This document shows positions 44,269 through 56,526 of a stretch of 64,000 nt of DNA, in pieces (position 1 is the first letter of the stretch; each line of letters starts with the position of its first letter). Position numbers and translations under genes: made by a program. The DNA is from Antedon mediterranea (taxonomy: Eukaryota > Echinodermata > Crinoidea > Comatulida > Antedonidae). The stretch is taken from positions 10,113,001 through 10,177,000 of the forward strand of contig NC_092673.1 in assembly GCF_964355755.1 (NCBI RefSeq). The letters are read 5' to 3'. Below the pieces are notes generated by a model. The model did not search any database. It was not told the origin of the DNA and saw only the letters and a program-made list of their open reading frames with translations.

Positions 44269-45381
44269 ATGTCCGTAGCGATATAGCTGTCTGCTGATCG
44301 GCCACCAAGCCCAGGATTTGCTGCAGCAAATTAACGATATCTGGATCATTATGAGGCGGGTGTTCTGGATCCGCCAGAAAAAAGAAAGAAGATATCCCGC
44401 CATCGACATAGCTCGAATCGTCTCGCGGGCCGCTCTGTCAACAGTTGACAGAACCTCCTCTGACCTAGCGCGCTCGCCACTAAGAAAATTTGACTTACTT
44501 GCGTCTAAGCCTTGGTCTTCGCGGACCCGTCCCTTAGCGGCGTCCGGAATGACGGGCGCCGTAATATAATGTTCAAATTGTTGAGTAGGCACTGGAAAGG
44601 CTGCTCCGAGAACAAACGACGCAGGCTTAGGAATCTTCGGTTCCTTAGCTATAAGCTCGATCCTATCTATAAGCTCAGGATCAAGCGGCACAACCAGGCA
44701 CGTGGAGGTCCTCTTCAGCGGCGTGCGCAGACCGAACGTCGAAAAACGTTTCGACGATGGCGCGGGCTTCGGCTCGTTAAACGCGTAATCGACTCCAAGA
44801 AATTCGAGTACCGCCGGGACAGTACGAAGCACTAATGCCTGCAGACCCTCACCCTCCGGTCCCTCACGCTCTCTCGCGCGCTCCTCATCAGAGAGCGTGA
44901 CCATCGTCAAATCGGACTCGTACCCTCTGACGATGGACGGGCCCTCAGACACAGACTTCTGAGGCGGGGGCCGAAGTTCGATGTACGGAACTTGGGGAGG
45001 GCCGGTATGAGGAGAGGTTGCAGAGGGCATCTCCCTAGGCAACGCTCTCACCGCTGCCGAGATAGCTTGCATGGCCGCCGGGGAGAGAACATCCGGATCG
45101 GCCGCAGCTGCAGCGGAGGCAGACATCGCGGGAGGAGCAATCTCGCGTGCAGGTGTAGACTGACTAACAACTGTTTCCTGAGTTACACACGGTGTGGGGT
45201 CAGTGAACTCCACACGATCCCGAGGCTTAGGTAGCGACGCAAACTTCGCAGGCGTCCCCCGGACACAAATATCGCACGGAGCCTCCTCACTACAAGAACG
45301 GCAATTAATGCATCTTGCGTGCCGATCCCACTTGGTCGTAGCACGGGGACCCTTGCACTGTATGCACTCTGATTTTGGCAT
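44269..45381 (-). CDS. DIRS Gag N-terminal and central region
   Basis: Long open frame starting at MPKSECIQCKGPRATTKWDR, with a cysteine-rich N-terminus (CIQC, CINCRSC, CDIC) that likely binds zinc, then Ala/Pro-rich and Glu-rich linkers and a hydrophobic central part (LRTVPAVLEFLGVDYAF, FVLGAAFPVP). An ATG 14 codons upstream (45423) is possible, but the cysteine block begins immediately after the chosen one. The frame remains open to 44245, but its last codons are provided by the inserted transposon. DIRS Gag proteins are poorly conserved; the call rests on position in the element. Confidence 0.65.
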
Positions 45382-45720
45382 AGTGCCAACTAACAATCGT
45401 ATTGTCACACAACGTACACCCAACGGAGTAAACTAACTAACGGCGTGTGTACTTGTTAATATCCTAGCACGCTAGGATAACGATTTGCAACGTATCACTA
45501 TTTCTATTCTAGGCCTAAAACAACGTTTCCAAACGTAACTAGAATCCTCTAGATAAGCCTAGAATAACGGATTTCAACGTATCCACACACAACAGGAATG
45601 ACTAAGCCTGTCTAATCACTATATTGACTGAACAAAGGAACTTAGCTTCGGCTTGTATTTCTCTGAATTCCTGGAATTCTATCGTTCTTTGTATCACGTA
45701 CGAACAGAAATGATGACGCT

Positions 45721-45810
45721 CGCTGATCTATCTCTCTCTCGCTGATTTATCTCTCTCTCTCTCTCGCTGATCTATCTCTCTCTCGCTGATCTATCTCTCT
45801 CTCGCTTATC
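45721..45810. repeat. 19-bp CT-rich satellite, left edge
   Basis: GCTGATCTAT plus a (CT)n run, as in the main array at 46250-50547. It is cut from the main array by a LINE 3' fragment. Confidence 0.9.
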
Positions 45811-46248
45811 TATTTCATTTCATTTCATTTATTTATTTCACTTTACAAATATATAAATATAAAGTGGAGGAGCCTAAAAGAAAGCAACGCTTGTGGTGAA
45901 TAGGCTTCTCAAAACAAAACAAATAAAATATAAATAATATAACACAATTAGAAACTCCAAAAAAACAACAATTAAACTAATATCTTTTCTCTAACACATA
46001 AGTTTAACATGTTTAAAACTAAAACAACAAGTAAAAAATAGATTATATAAATTATTTAAGAAATATCAAATATATCAATAATAAAAGAATTTACAAAGAA
46101 CCTTCAACCACTAATAGTTTAAATTGACGTTTAAATAAAGCACAGTTATGAGATTTTTTAAGAGATAAAGGAAGAGAATTCCAGAGTTTAGGTCCAGTGT
46201 ATACAAGGGTATTCATTTTAAGACTAGTTCGAGTAAATGGCAGGTGAT
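45811..46248 (-). pseudogene. LINE 3' fragment inserted in the satellite
   Basis: The minus strand reads FTRTSLKMNTLVYTGPKLWN, then SLPLSLKKSHNCALFKRQFK and LLVVEGSL before a stop. The 'GPxLWNSLP ... FKxxLKxxL' pattern is the extreme C-terminus of CR1/Jockey-type RT ORFs. The 3' end is made of TGAAA/TAAA repeats (45814-45842 on the other strand). Only the last 50 codons and the UTR were copied, as with 5'-truncated LINE insertions. Confidence 0.75.
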
Positions 46249-46249
46249 A

Positions 46250-49200
46250 CTGATCTATCTCTCTCTCGCTGATCTATCTCTCTCTCGCTGATCTATCTCT
46301 CTCTCGCTGATCTATCTCTCTCGCTGATCTATCTCTCTCGCTGATCAATCTCTCTCTCGCCGATCTATCTCTCTCTCGCTGATCTATCTCTCTCTCGCTG
46401 ATCTATCTCTCTCTCTTGCTGATCTATCTCTCTCTCGCTGATCTATCTCTCTCTCGCTGATCTATCTCTCTCTCTCTTTCGCTGATCTATCTCTCTCTCG
46501 CTGATCTATCTCTCTTTCGCTGATCTATCTCTCTCTCGCTGATCTATCTCTCTCTCGCTGATCTATCTCTCTCTCGCTGATCTATCTCTCTCTCGCTGAT
46601 CTATCTCTCTCTCTCGCTGATATATCTCTCTCGCTGATCTATCTCTCTCGCTGATCTATCTCTCTCTCGCTGATCTATCTCTCTCTCTCGCTGATCTATC
46701 TCTCTCTCGCTGATCTATCTCTCCCTCGCTGATCTATCTTTCTCTCGCTGATCTATCTCTGTCTCGCTGATCTATTTCTCTCTCGCTGATCTATCTCTCT
46801 CTTGCTGATCTATCTCTCTCTCGCTGATCTATCTCTCTCTCTCGCTGATCTATCTCTCTCTCGCTGATCTATCTCTCTTTCGCTGATCTATCTCTCTCTC
46901 GCTGATCTATCTCTCTCTCTCGCTGATCTATCTCTCTCTCTCGCTGATCTATCTCTCTCTCGCTGATCTATCTCTCTGTCGCTGATCTATCTCTCTCTCG
47001 CTGATCTATCTCTCTCGCTGATCTATCTCTCTCGATGATCTATCTCTCTCTCGCTGATCTATCTCTCTCTCTCTCGCTGATCTATCTCTCTCTCTGATCT
47101 ATCTCTCTCTCGCTGATCTATCTCTCTCTCGCTGATCTATCTCTCTCTCGCTGATCTATCTCTCTCTCGCTGATCTATCTCTCTCTCGCTGATCTATCTT
47201 TCTCTCGCTGATCTATCTCTGTCTCGCTGATCTATCTGTCTCTCGCTGATCTATCTCTCTCTCGCTGATCTATCTCTCTCTCGCTGATCTATCTCTCTCT
47301 CTCTCTCTCTCGCTGATCTATCTCTATCTCGCTGATCTCCCTCTCTCTCTGATCTATCTCTCTCTCTGATCTATCTCTCTCTCTCTCTCTCTCGCTGATC
47401 TATCTCTCTCTCTCGCTGATCTATCTCTCTCTCACTGATCTATCTCTTTCTTTCTCGCTGATCTATCTCTCTCTTGCTGATCTATCTCTCTCTCGTTGAT
47501 CTATCTCTCTCTCGCTGATATATCTCTCTCTCGCTGATCTATCTCTCTCTCGCTGATCTATCTCTCTCTCTCTCGCTGATCTATCTCTCTCTCGCTGATC
47601 TATCTCTTTCTCGCTGATCTATCTCTCTCTCGCTGATCTATCTCTCTCGCTGATCTATCTCTCGCTCGCTGATCTATCTCTCTCTCTCGCTGATATATAT
47701 CTCTCTCACTGATCTATCTCTCTCTCGCTGATCTATCTCTCTCTCGCTGATCTACCTCTCTCTCTCGCTGATCTATCTCTCTCTCTCGCTGATCTATCTC
47801 TCTCGCTGATCTATCTCTCTCTCGCTGATCTATCTCTTTCTCGCTGATCTATCTCTCTCGCTGATCTATCTCTCTCGCTGATCTATCTCTCTCTCGCTGA
47901 TCTATCTCTCTCTCACTGATCTATCTCTCTCGCTGATCTATCTATCTCTTTCTCGCTGATCTATCTCTCTCTCGTTGATCTATCTCTCTCTCTCGCTGAT
48001 CTATCTCTCTCTCGCTGATCTATCTCTCTCTCGCTGATCTATCTCTCTCTCGCTGCACTATCTCTCTCTTGCTGATCTATCTCTCTCTCGCTGATCTATC
48101 CATCTCTCGCTGATCTATCTCTCTCTCTCGCTGATCTATCTCTCTCTCGCTGATCTATCTCTCTCTCGCTGATCTATCTCTCTCTCGCTGATCTATCTCT
48201 CTCTTTCGCTGATCTATCTCTCTCTCGCTGATCTATTTCTCTCGCTGATCTATCTCTCTCTCGCTGATCTACCTCTCTCTCTCGCTGATCTATCTCTCTC
48301 TCGCTGATCTATCTCTCTCGCTGATCTATCTCTCTCTCGCTGATCTATCTCTCTCTCGCTAATCTATCTCTCTCTCGCTGATCTATCTCTCTCTCTCGCT
48401 GATCTATCTCTCTCTCGTTGATCTATCTCTCTCTCGTTGATCTATCTCTCTCTCTCGCTGATCTATCTCTCTCTCGCTGATCTATCTCTCTCTCGCTTAT
48501 CTATCTCTCTCTCGGTGATCTCTCTCTCTCTCTCGCTGATCTATCCCTCTCTCGCTGATCTATCTCTCTCTCGCTGATCCATCTCTCTCTCTCTCTCGCT
48601 GATCTTTCTCTCTCTTGCTGATCTATCTCTCTCTCGCTGATCTATCTCTCTCTCGGTGATCTATATCTCTCTCGCTGATCTATCTCTCTCTCTCTCTCGC
48701 TGATCTATCTCTCTCTCTCGCTGATCTATCTCTCTCTCACTGATCTATCTCTTTCTTTCTCGCTGATCTATCTCTTTCTTGCTGATCTATCTCTCTCTCG
48801 TTGATCTATCTCTCTCTCGCTGATATATCTCTCTCTCGCTGATCCATCTCTCTCTCTTGCTGATCTATCTCTCTCTCTCTCGCTGATCTATCTCTCTCTC
48901 GCTGATCTATCTCTTTCTCGCTGATCTATCTCTCTCTCGCTGATCTATCTCTCACGCTGATCTATCTCTCTCTCGCTGATCAATCTCTCTCTCGCTGATC
49001 TATCTCTCTCTCTCTCTCTCTCGCTGATCTATCTCTCTCGCTGATCTATCTCTCTCGCTGATCTATCTCTCTCTCTCTCGCTGATCTATCTGTCTCTCGC
49101 TGATCTATCTGTCTCTCGCTGATCTATCTGTCTCTCGCTGATCTATCTGTCTCTCGCTGATCTATCTGTCTCTCGCTGATCTATGTCTCTCTCGCTGATC

Positions 49201-49955
49201 TATCTCTCTCTCGCTGATCTATCTATCTCTCTCTCGCTGATCTACCTCTCTCGCTGATCTATCTATCTCTCTCTCTCGCTGATCTATCTATCTCTCTCGC
49301 TGATCTATCTCTCTCTCGCTAATCTATCTATCTCTCACTCGCTGATCTATCTCTCTCTTGCTGATCTATCTCTCTCTCGCTGATCTATCTCTCTCACTGA
49401 TCTATCTCTCTCTCGCTGATCTATCTCTCTCTCTCGCTGATCTATCTCTCTCTCGCTGATCTATCTCTCTCTCTCTCTCGCTGATCTATCTCTCTCTCGC
49501 TGATCTATCTGTCTCTCGCTGATCTATCTGTCTCTCGCTGATCTATCTGTCTCTCGCTGATCTATCTGTCTCTCGCTGATATATCTCTCTCTCGCTGATC
49601 TATCTGTCTCTCGCTGATCTATCTCTCTCTCGCTGATCTATCTCTCTCTCTCGCTGATCTATCTCTCTCTTGCTGATCTATCTCTCTCTCTCACTGATCT
49701 ATCTGTCTCTCTCGCAGATCTATCTGTTTATCGCTGATCTATCTCTCTCTCGCTGATCTATCTCTCTCTCTCGCTGATCTATCTCTCTCTCGCTAAATCT
49801 ATCTTTCTCTCGATGATCTATCTCTGTCTCGCTGATCTATCTGTCTCTCGCTGATCTATCTCTGTCTCGCTGATCTATCTCTCTCTCGCTGATCTATCTC
49901 TCTTTCTCTCTCGCTGATCTATCTCTATCTCGCTGATCTCTCTCTCTCTCTCTGA

Positions 49956-49996
<41 letters not shown>

Positions 49997-50547
49997 TCTA
50001 TCTATCTCTCGCTGATCTATCTCCCTCTCTCGCTGATCTATCTCTCTCTCTCGCTGATCTATCTCTCTCTCTCTCGCTGATCTATATCTCTCTCGCTGAT
50101 CTATCTCTCTCTCTCACTGATCTACCTCTCTCTCGCTGATCTATCTCTCTCTCGCTGATCTATCTCTCTCTTGCTGATCTATCTCTCTCCTACTGATCCA
50201 TCTCTCTCTCGCTGATCTATCTCTCTCTCGATGATCTATCTCTCTCTTTCACGCTGATCTCTCTCTCTCTCGCTGATCTATCTCTCTCTCGCTGATCTCT
50301 CTCTCTCTCGCTGATCTATCTCTCTCTCGCTGATCTATCTCTCTCTCGCTGATCTATCTCTCTTTCGCTGATCTATCTCTCTCTCGCTGATCTATCTCTC
50401 TGTCGCTGATCTATCTCTCTCTCGCTGATCTATCTCTCTCTCTCGCTGATCTATCTCTCTCTCGCTGATCTATCTCTCTCTCCTCGATCTATCTCTCTCT
50501 CGCTGATCTATCTCTCTCTCGCTGATCTCTCTCTCTCTCGCTGATCT
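46250..50547. repeat. 19-bp satellite GCTGATCTAT(CT)n, ~4.3 kb block
   Basis: The unit is GCTGATCTATCTCTCTCTC with CT-run length varying (units 15 to 29 bp). Local variants are homogenised: TCTGTCTC units cluster at about 49080-49180 and 49500-49620, and TCTATCTCTC units at about 49215-49330. Every unit carries a GATC. One strand is nearly free of A and G between the GATC sites. Confidence 0.97.
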
Positions 50548-50705
50548 ATAATAATAATAATAATAATAACAGGATTTTTATAGCGCACATACCACTCAAG
50601 AGTGCTCAAGGCGGATTAAAAAAAAAAAAAAAACAAATCATACAAATGCCTGACAAATAAAATGCAATTTCTTTGGAGGGTCCCCATCCGTTCTCGTTCT
50701 GTCGC

Positions 50706-51643
50706 GGTCCCGGACGCGATTTTTTTTTTCGTACATAAGTTGGGGACCCCTCATGAAACGTCACAAAAATAAACATGAATAATTCATCAGTTAAATTTGT
50801 TGTTCCGTGTGCACCCAAGCGTATAGCAACAAGAAGTGATTACACGAACAACTGCGATACGATTCTTTCTACAGTAGGCCTAGGATTCTAGGTCAATTCA
50901 CGTGATTGCCTTCGCGCACTATTCTTCACACAAAATGTGTCGAATCGAGGCTAATCGACAGCTAGGCAAGACATTAAACTAAGTAGTAATTCATTGGACA
51001 TAGCCCAAAGAAAGCTTAGACCCACAAGAATAAAGAATGTGTATAATTTGTGTACTGTATTTTTTTAATTCTGCTATTTTATTATCAAACAATATGCATG
51101 AACTCAAAGGAACTTTAAAAATGCGCGTATATGAACACATGAGATGGGAAGATTAGACCCACGAGAATAAAAAATGTATTTTTGTGTAATGTTTAATGTT
51201 TAATTTTGCTGACTTATTACTCGGATTCGTGTCATATACCTAACACACACACGTCACACACATACCCACCGTACCCACACAGCTACTACTAGAATAGACA
51301 TGGGTTTAGAGACTAATAATTAGGCCTATAGTATTAATAGAAACTATAATTTTAACACGTAATTCTTTAGTAATAAATTATATTAAAAACACCATAAACA
51401 AAGGCTGATTATTTCGACAATCCACACAAAACGCCGCTATTCTTCTACGAAATCGCACGCCGCAACAACAGCGGAGATAGGCCTAGAATCGTACCGCACT
51501 CTTGTGTAATCACTTCTTGTTGGTATACGCTTGAGTGCACACGGAACAAGAACATTTAACTGATGAATTATTCATGTTTATTTTGTGACGTTTCATGAGG
51601 GGGTCCCCAACTTATGTACGAAAAAAAAATCGCGTCCCGGACC
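50706..51643. mobile_element. ~940-bp MITE in the LINE 3' UTR
   Basis: About 170-200 bp at the two ends are inverted copies: GGACGCGATTTTTTTTTTCG and CGTACATAAGTTGGGGACCC at left recur inverted at 51600-51643, and the match extends through GAAGTGATTACAC. No coding potential. LINE 3' UTR sequence lies on both sides. Confidence 0.85.
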
Positions 51644-51785
51644 CCTATCTAGGTGACCAAACAAATGAACAGGATACACATTTGCCTTGCCACAGACGAC
51701 CGGGTGCTCAGAGACTACAACCAAGACAGAGGCACCCCAAAGATAATGCTGGTCAGGAAAAAGTATACTATAAAATTCTAGAACT

Positions 51786-53906
51786 TTAAGAAACCTCATG
51801 ATTTCCATATGCCTTAATGAATAAATGTGTTTTTAATAATTTTGTAAAAGTATCAAAAGTTTTGCAAAATCTGATAGAGCTCGGTAGAGCATTCCATAGA
51901 CGAGGAGCAGTAACGGTGAAAGCTCTGTCTCCCCATGAGTGGTGAGACTTAGGTTGATGTAGAAGCAGCGTATCACTAGAACGCAGATTCCGTCTGGGAA
52001 CATACAGCCTAAACATGTCAGATATATATTCAGGAGCCATGCCATTAATAGACTTAAAAACATAGAGTAATAATTTAAAAACAATGCGGTACATAACAGG
52101 AAGCCAATGCAAAGTTTCCAAGGTATTTGATATGTGTGCATATCTTGGTAGTTTTTTAACAACTCGTGCCGCTGTATTTTGAATCAGCTGAAGCCTGTGG
52201 AGTTGTTTTTGTGGGAGACCAAATAACAAGGAGTTACACATATCGAGACGCGAACTAACAAATGCATGTACAAGTTGCTCAGCAGCTGCACGATTTAAGT
52301 ATTTTCTGATGCCTCGAATATTTCTTAAATTATATGACGATGCAGACGTAATTTTAGAAATATGAGCCGTCATTGTCATATTAGAATCCAGAATTACACC
52401 AAGATTTCTAACTTGTGTAGTATTTTTAGTACAAAAGTTAGCAATGGAAACCCTCCTAGATGGAATTTTCTCTAATTGTTGTTGCGAACCAAATAGAATG
52501 TACTCAGTGTTATCATCATTAAGTTTCAAAAAGTTTTTGGCCATCCAGACACGAATTTCAGAGATACATTTTTCAAGCAAATCAATTGATAATTCACTCT
52601 GTGTCATGGTAGGTTTTAACGATATATATATCTGAGTGTCATCAGCGTAAACATGATAGCTAAGATTATATTTCTTAATGATATCACGAATAGGATATAC
52701 ATAAATTGTAAACAATTGTGGACCTAACACAGATCCTTGCGGAACAGAGTAATTTAAAGTGGTAGGTTGAGAGATTACCTCTCTAATACAAATGTGTTGA
52801 AGTCTGTCCTCCAAGTATGATTGATACCATCTTAGTGCCCATCCCTCAACACCAATAGAAGCATGCAACCTCTCAGTCAGAATACTATGATCTACCGTAT
52901 CAAACGCAGCACTCAAATCAAGTAAAATTAAAGCAGTTACTTTTCCAACATCCATCGCACGAAGTATATCATTGCTAACGCGCAGCAGTGCAGTTTCAGT
53001 ACTGTGATGTGCTTTATACGCTGATTGAAACGGATCAAGTAAAGAATTATCCTTTACATGTGATAGTATACGTTTAGATACCACTTTTTCAATTACTTTT
53101 CCAAGAAAACACAGATTTGATACTGATCTGTAATTGGATAGCTTTTCAGGATCAAGACCCGATTTCTTTAATTGAGGACGTATGTGCGAGATTTTACAAA
53201 TATCTGGGAAAACCCCAGTTTCCAAAGACAGATTAACGACACGTGTAATTAGTGGAACAAAAACAACAGCATTTCTCTTAATTAACAGAGTAGGAACTGG
53301 ATCCAGACTTCAAGATTTAGCAGGCGAGTTTTTGACAATTTCAGAAATTTCTTTTTCACTTGCAGGTTCAAATATACAAAGGGAGGAACAATTATAATTT
53401 TCACAGCATACGTCGGTATTAAAGTAATGAGACAAACTTCCAGCACTATCTTTAACAAGAAGTTTACGAATATTAACAATTTTATTTTTTAAAAATACGG
53501 AAAATCTTTCTGCAAGTAACTCATCTGAGTGAGAAAATGGAAGCACCAACGATTTAGAACAGTGTAAAAGATTGTTTACAACTTTAAACAGCTTCTTCTG
53601 ATCACCTGAGCAATCTTCGACCAGATCAGAATAATATTGTTTCTTAGCACTTTCAACAAGCATATTAACAATACACAGCTGATGACAATATTTCTGTCTA
53701 TATAATGTATTTTTTGATTTCATCCATTTTCTCTCAAATACGCGACGGAGTTTTCTTGCAGATCTAATTTTATCAGTATACCACGGTTTTGAAGAATTTA
53801 GTTTGATACATTTTGTTTTTAAAGGTGCGTGTTTATCCATAACTTCTCTTAAAGAGCAGTATCTTTCAATATTTTCTTGCAAAGTACCATCATGCATATC
53901 AGACAA
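51786..53906 (-). pseudogene. LINE ORF2 C-terminal part: linker and reverse transcriptase, one in-frame TGA
   Basis: From 53906 the frame reads the post-endonuclease linker (KHAPLKTKCIKLNSSKPWYT), a TGA at 53310-53312 between PAKS and SLDPVPT, then RT: KLSNYRSVSNLCFLGKVIEK, LLDLSAAFDTVDHSIL, YSVPQGSVLGPQLFTIYV and the catalytic YADDTQIY, and the C-terminal RCxDYCN-like and LHWLPVMYRIVFKLLLYVFK, RLWNALPSSIR segments typical of the CR1/L2 group. Without the stop the frame is continuous over 700 codons. Reverse transcription at the nicked target is the role. Confidence 0.9.
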
Positions 53907-54793
53907 CCGAGCTTGTATGTCATTTGAAAATATTGTTGTATCAATACTGTTTATATTTCGGATTTTAATTTTAGATTTAGGAAGAGGTGGTTTCTTGAAG
54001 TCGAGACTACAAAGTATAGAAAAATGATCAGAGATACCCGGTTTTACAGTGATCCCCGAGATCAGAGAAACATCTCTAGTAATAATGAGATCAAGACAAT
54101 GACCACCATCATGCGTAGGTTCATTTACAGTACATGCTGTATAAGATTGAAAGACTGCAATAGACGATTACATTTATTTGCAGCGATATTCTCATTTTCA
54201 TCAATGTGGATATTAAAATCACCACAAAAAATTACTTCTGATGGAATGATGAGATAATCAAAAATCATATTTTCAAATTCATTAAGAAAGTCGGTGACAG
54301 ACAAACTCGGTGGTCTATAGATGCATACAATATAAATTGTTTTTGAACTTAATGTAAACTGTAAATGTATTGATTCAAATGAAGAATAAACATTTACATC
54401 ATTTTTCATATTAACACTTAGACTAGATTTAAATAAAATTCCAACCTCTCCACCGATTTTATCCAATCTAGGAACATGTTTGAAACAATATCCAAGTGGA
54501 GTTATGTTTCCAATGGAGAGGTTGTCATCAGGTCGAAGCCATGTTTCAGACACAGACACGATATCAATGTCATTACTAACAACAAAGTCTGTGAATTCAT
54601 CACTTTTGTTACGCAATGAACGAGCATTTAGCAAACAAAATATAAGTGACGAATTTGCAGAATTTGAATTTAATTTTTGTAGGTAGGTTTTCGTGGATTT
54701 AGCAGCTCTCGTACAAGTTCCAGGTACTTGAACCACTCTTTTCTTTCTTTTCTTGCATCGATTTTTATAGTCCCTTGTTGATGATTGACGCAT
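53906..54793 (-). pseudogene. LINE ORF2 apurinic/apyrimidinic-type endonuclease
   Basis: 54793-54125 contains the APE fold motifs LLNARSLRNKSDEF, SVSETWLRPDD, IYRPPS and the metal/active-site block FCGDFNIHID. The frame stops after FNLIQHVL. A frame change near 54135 is followed by THDGGHCLDLIITRDVSLIS and the conserved GISDHF at about 54030, the end of the domain. It nicks target DNA to prime reverse transcription. Confidence 0.88.
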
Positions 54794-55952
54794 TCTCTCT
54801 TACGAATTGGTTGGTACTGATTTGAGAGCAGAAAAAATGACGGAGGTGGACTCATCGCCGACTCACTACTTATGTGATCAATAATGTTCTTCGCCAGAGT
54901 ACTTGTTCCTCGTGGGCTAAGATGAACTCCATCAGAAGATAGTTTTATGAATGGAATATTTGTATTATCAATAAATCCCCAGCCATTCTCTTTGCATATG
55001 AGTTTCATATGGTGATTTGCTCTCTCTACATCATCGCATTTCGAGACTGTCTGGTTGCGTCGGTGTATGATGGAGGAAACTGTGCACTTTATTGGCTTCA
55101 TGGGTTTCACACAGAGATGTCGTTTTTGAGGTCAAAGTGTCTGAACTGTCATTTCTCTTGTTAGTTCCCACATGAACAATCACTCTTTCAACACCATGTT
55201 TTACTGCAAGACGCTTGGCACAATGCGCGAGGTCTTCCATTTTTGGACCACGCATAGTGTGGCATATCACCTTTTTTTCAGTAGAATTATTTAATCGTTT
55301 GGGACGAAGATGTTTAATCATTGAATCGCCAATAATCAGAACGTCAGCTGGAATTATGTAATCTTGAGTACTAGCAGTTTTATCAGCAATTTGTTGTGTG
55401 TCGCTTAGTGCTTTATGTTTATTACGGTATTTATGAATCTGTAGTTGATAAGAATCAACTTTTCCAGTACTCTTCGTTACATCATTAGTAGGGCTAGTCG
55501 TGTCCAATGCGTTATTTAGAGTGTCAATTAGCTGATCAGAATAAGTCCGAGAATCATCGATAACTTTACTGTCACAATTTGGTTCTACATTAGACCGATT
55601 TTGTTTCGGGAGGTCCAATGAGGTCAGATGTATAGACTGTTCTTGAGGAGAGGAACATCTATCGTGCAGACCAAGTTGGGGACAGGTTTTATGTTGAGTA
55701 ACACTATGCCCCTTCACAGTAATAAAGTCAGATGTGTCAATAGCAACTTGGGTTATTTTCGCATCTTTGGCTTTAGCAGCATCTTTATGAGCTGAGATAA
55801 GTAGATCGTGTAGTTTTGTCACTTCCTTATCTTTTTGCTGCAACAGTTGTAAAGTATGCTGCAAATGTGTTACATCGGACTTAAGAGCTTCGAATTTAAT
55901 ATTTATATTCTGTTTGAATTTTCTATTTTCTTGTAGGGATTTAACCTCTTTT
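54700..55952 (-). pseudogene. LINE ORF1 C-terminal part: SGNH/GDSL-type esterase domain
   Basis: The open frame from about 55950 to 55031 begins with coiled coil (THLQHTLQLLQQKDKEVTKL), followed by a Ser/Thr-rich linker, then VLIIGDSMIKHLRPKRL (block I with the catalytic Ser) and ERVIVHVGTNKRND (block III Gly/Asn). A frame change near 55090 moves the remainder into 55110-54670, which has SSDGVHLSPRGTSTLAKNI, the Asp-x-x-His of block V. SGNH esterases in ORF1 are known in some CR1-clade LINEs and are thought to act on lipid or acyl substrates during RNP trafficking; that role is only proposed. Confidence 0.85.
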
Positions 55953-56200
55953 TAAAATTCATTAAGCTCACGTCGAATATCTTTTACAGCTTCAAACAAA
56001 ATAGCACAATCATTGTTTTTAGCTAATAATTTATCTTTCAGGACTCTATTCTCATTTTCAGACATTTTAATTTTAAGTTCGAAGTTTTCTTTTAGAAAAT
56101 CAGATAGATTTGGAGAAGCTAATGAGTGATCAAAATGTGATTGAGTGCAAGCGGAATGGATGTTTTGGAGGTCATTTACATCAGTGGTTACCAGGTCATG
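55864..56200 (-). pseudogene. LINE ORF1 coiled-coil segment
   Basis: Between the hybrid-binding domain and the esterase the minus strand reads NDLQNIHSACTQSHFDHSLA, SPNLSDFLKENFELKIK, MSENENRVLKDKLLAKNNDC and AILFEAVKDIRRELNEF, a TAA at about 55952, then KEVKSLQENRKFKQNINIKF. Heptad-like spacing of Leu/Ile/Phe suggests a coiled coil that would trimerise or dimerise ORF1 protein. It is in a different frame from the N-terminal domain. Confidence 0.7.
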
Positions 56201-56202
56201 TA

Positions 56203-56526
56203 TTATGTATCATTACATTCAGTATCTATTTTGTTACTTTCAATAGCTGCATTTACTAAAGGTAGTTCCACTTCAGCATCATTGACTTTAGTTGCATCAG
56301 TACATTCTAAGTCATTGCACACCCCATTTTCGCTGAGATATTTTTCGGCTTTTTCAACACTAAAAAATGATTGGAATAAAGCTCCGTGATAGCCATCAGT
56401 GTTTGCTTGGCATTCCAGCCAGGATAAATATATACCTGGTTGTTTACCGACAGCAACAGCATAAACCTTTTTCTTTTTAGTTTTCTTAGATTTAATTAGT
56501 TTTTCAGCCATTTCTATGTGTTGCAT
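56203..56526 (-). CDS. LINE ORF1 N-terminal RNase H1 hybrid-binding / viroplasmin-like domain
   Basis: The frame, taken from MQHIEMAEKLIKSKK, carries a lysine run and then KVYAVAVGKQPGIYLSWLEC, QANTDGYHGALFQSFFSVEK, AEKYLSENG. The 'YAVxxGxxxGIYxxWxECxxxxxGxxxAxFxxFxxxxxAxxYL' pattern is that of the RNase H1 N-terminal domain, also called the caulimovirus viroplasmin domain, which binds RNA/DNA hybrid or double-stranded RNA. An acidic tail (ECTDATKVNDAEVE) follows and the frame stops at 56203; coiled-coil sequence continues in another frame. The longer upstream reading to 56727 lacks similarity and is probably 5' UTR. Confidence 0.8.
   Translation of the reverse strand: MQHIEMAEKLIKSKKTKKKKVYAVAVGKQPGIYLSWLECQANTDGYHGALFQSFFSVEKAEKYLSENGVCNDLECTDATKVNDAEVELPLVNAAIESNKIDTECNDT

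Larger units (their letters stand above)
33479..45720 (-). mobile_element. DIRS-like tyrosine-recombinase retroelement, decayed and twice interrupted
   Basis: On the minus strand the order is Gag (45.4-44.2 and 39.06-38.6 kb), RT/RNase H (38.6-37.0 kb) and tyrosine recombinase (34.9-33.7 kb), the order of DIRS elements. Short inverted ends AGCGTCATCATTTC lie at 33479-33492 and 45707-45720, followed inward by a second shared GTAC. Two DNA transposons interrupt it. Its coding blocks are clearly GC-richer than the DNA around them. The right end abuts the 19-bp satellite directly. End assignment is moderate, because only 14 bp of the inverted repeat is exact. Confidence 0.8.

Noticed and set aside
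45721-50547. CRISPR-like look of a regular short repeat
   Set aside because: Units are contiguous with no unique spacers, in animal DNA; this is a satellite.
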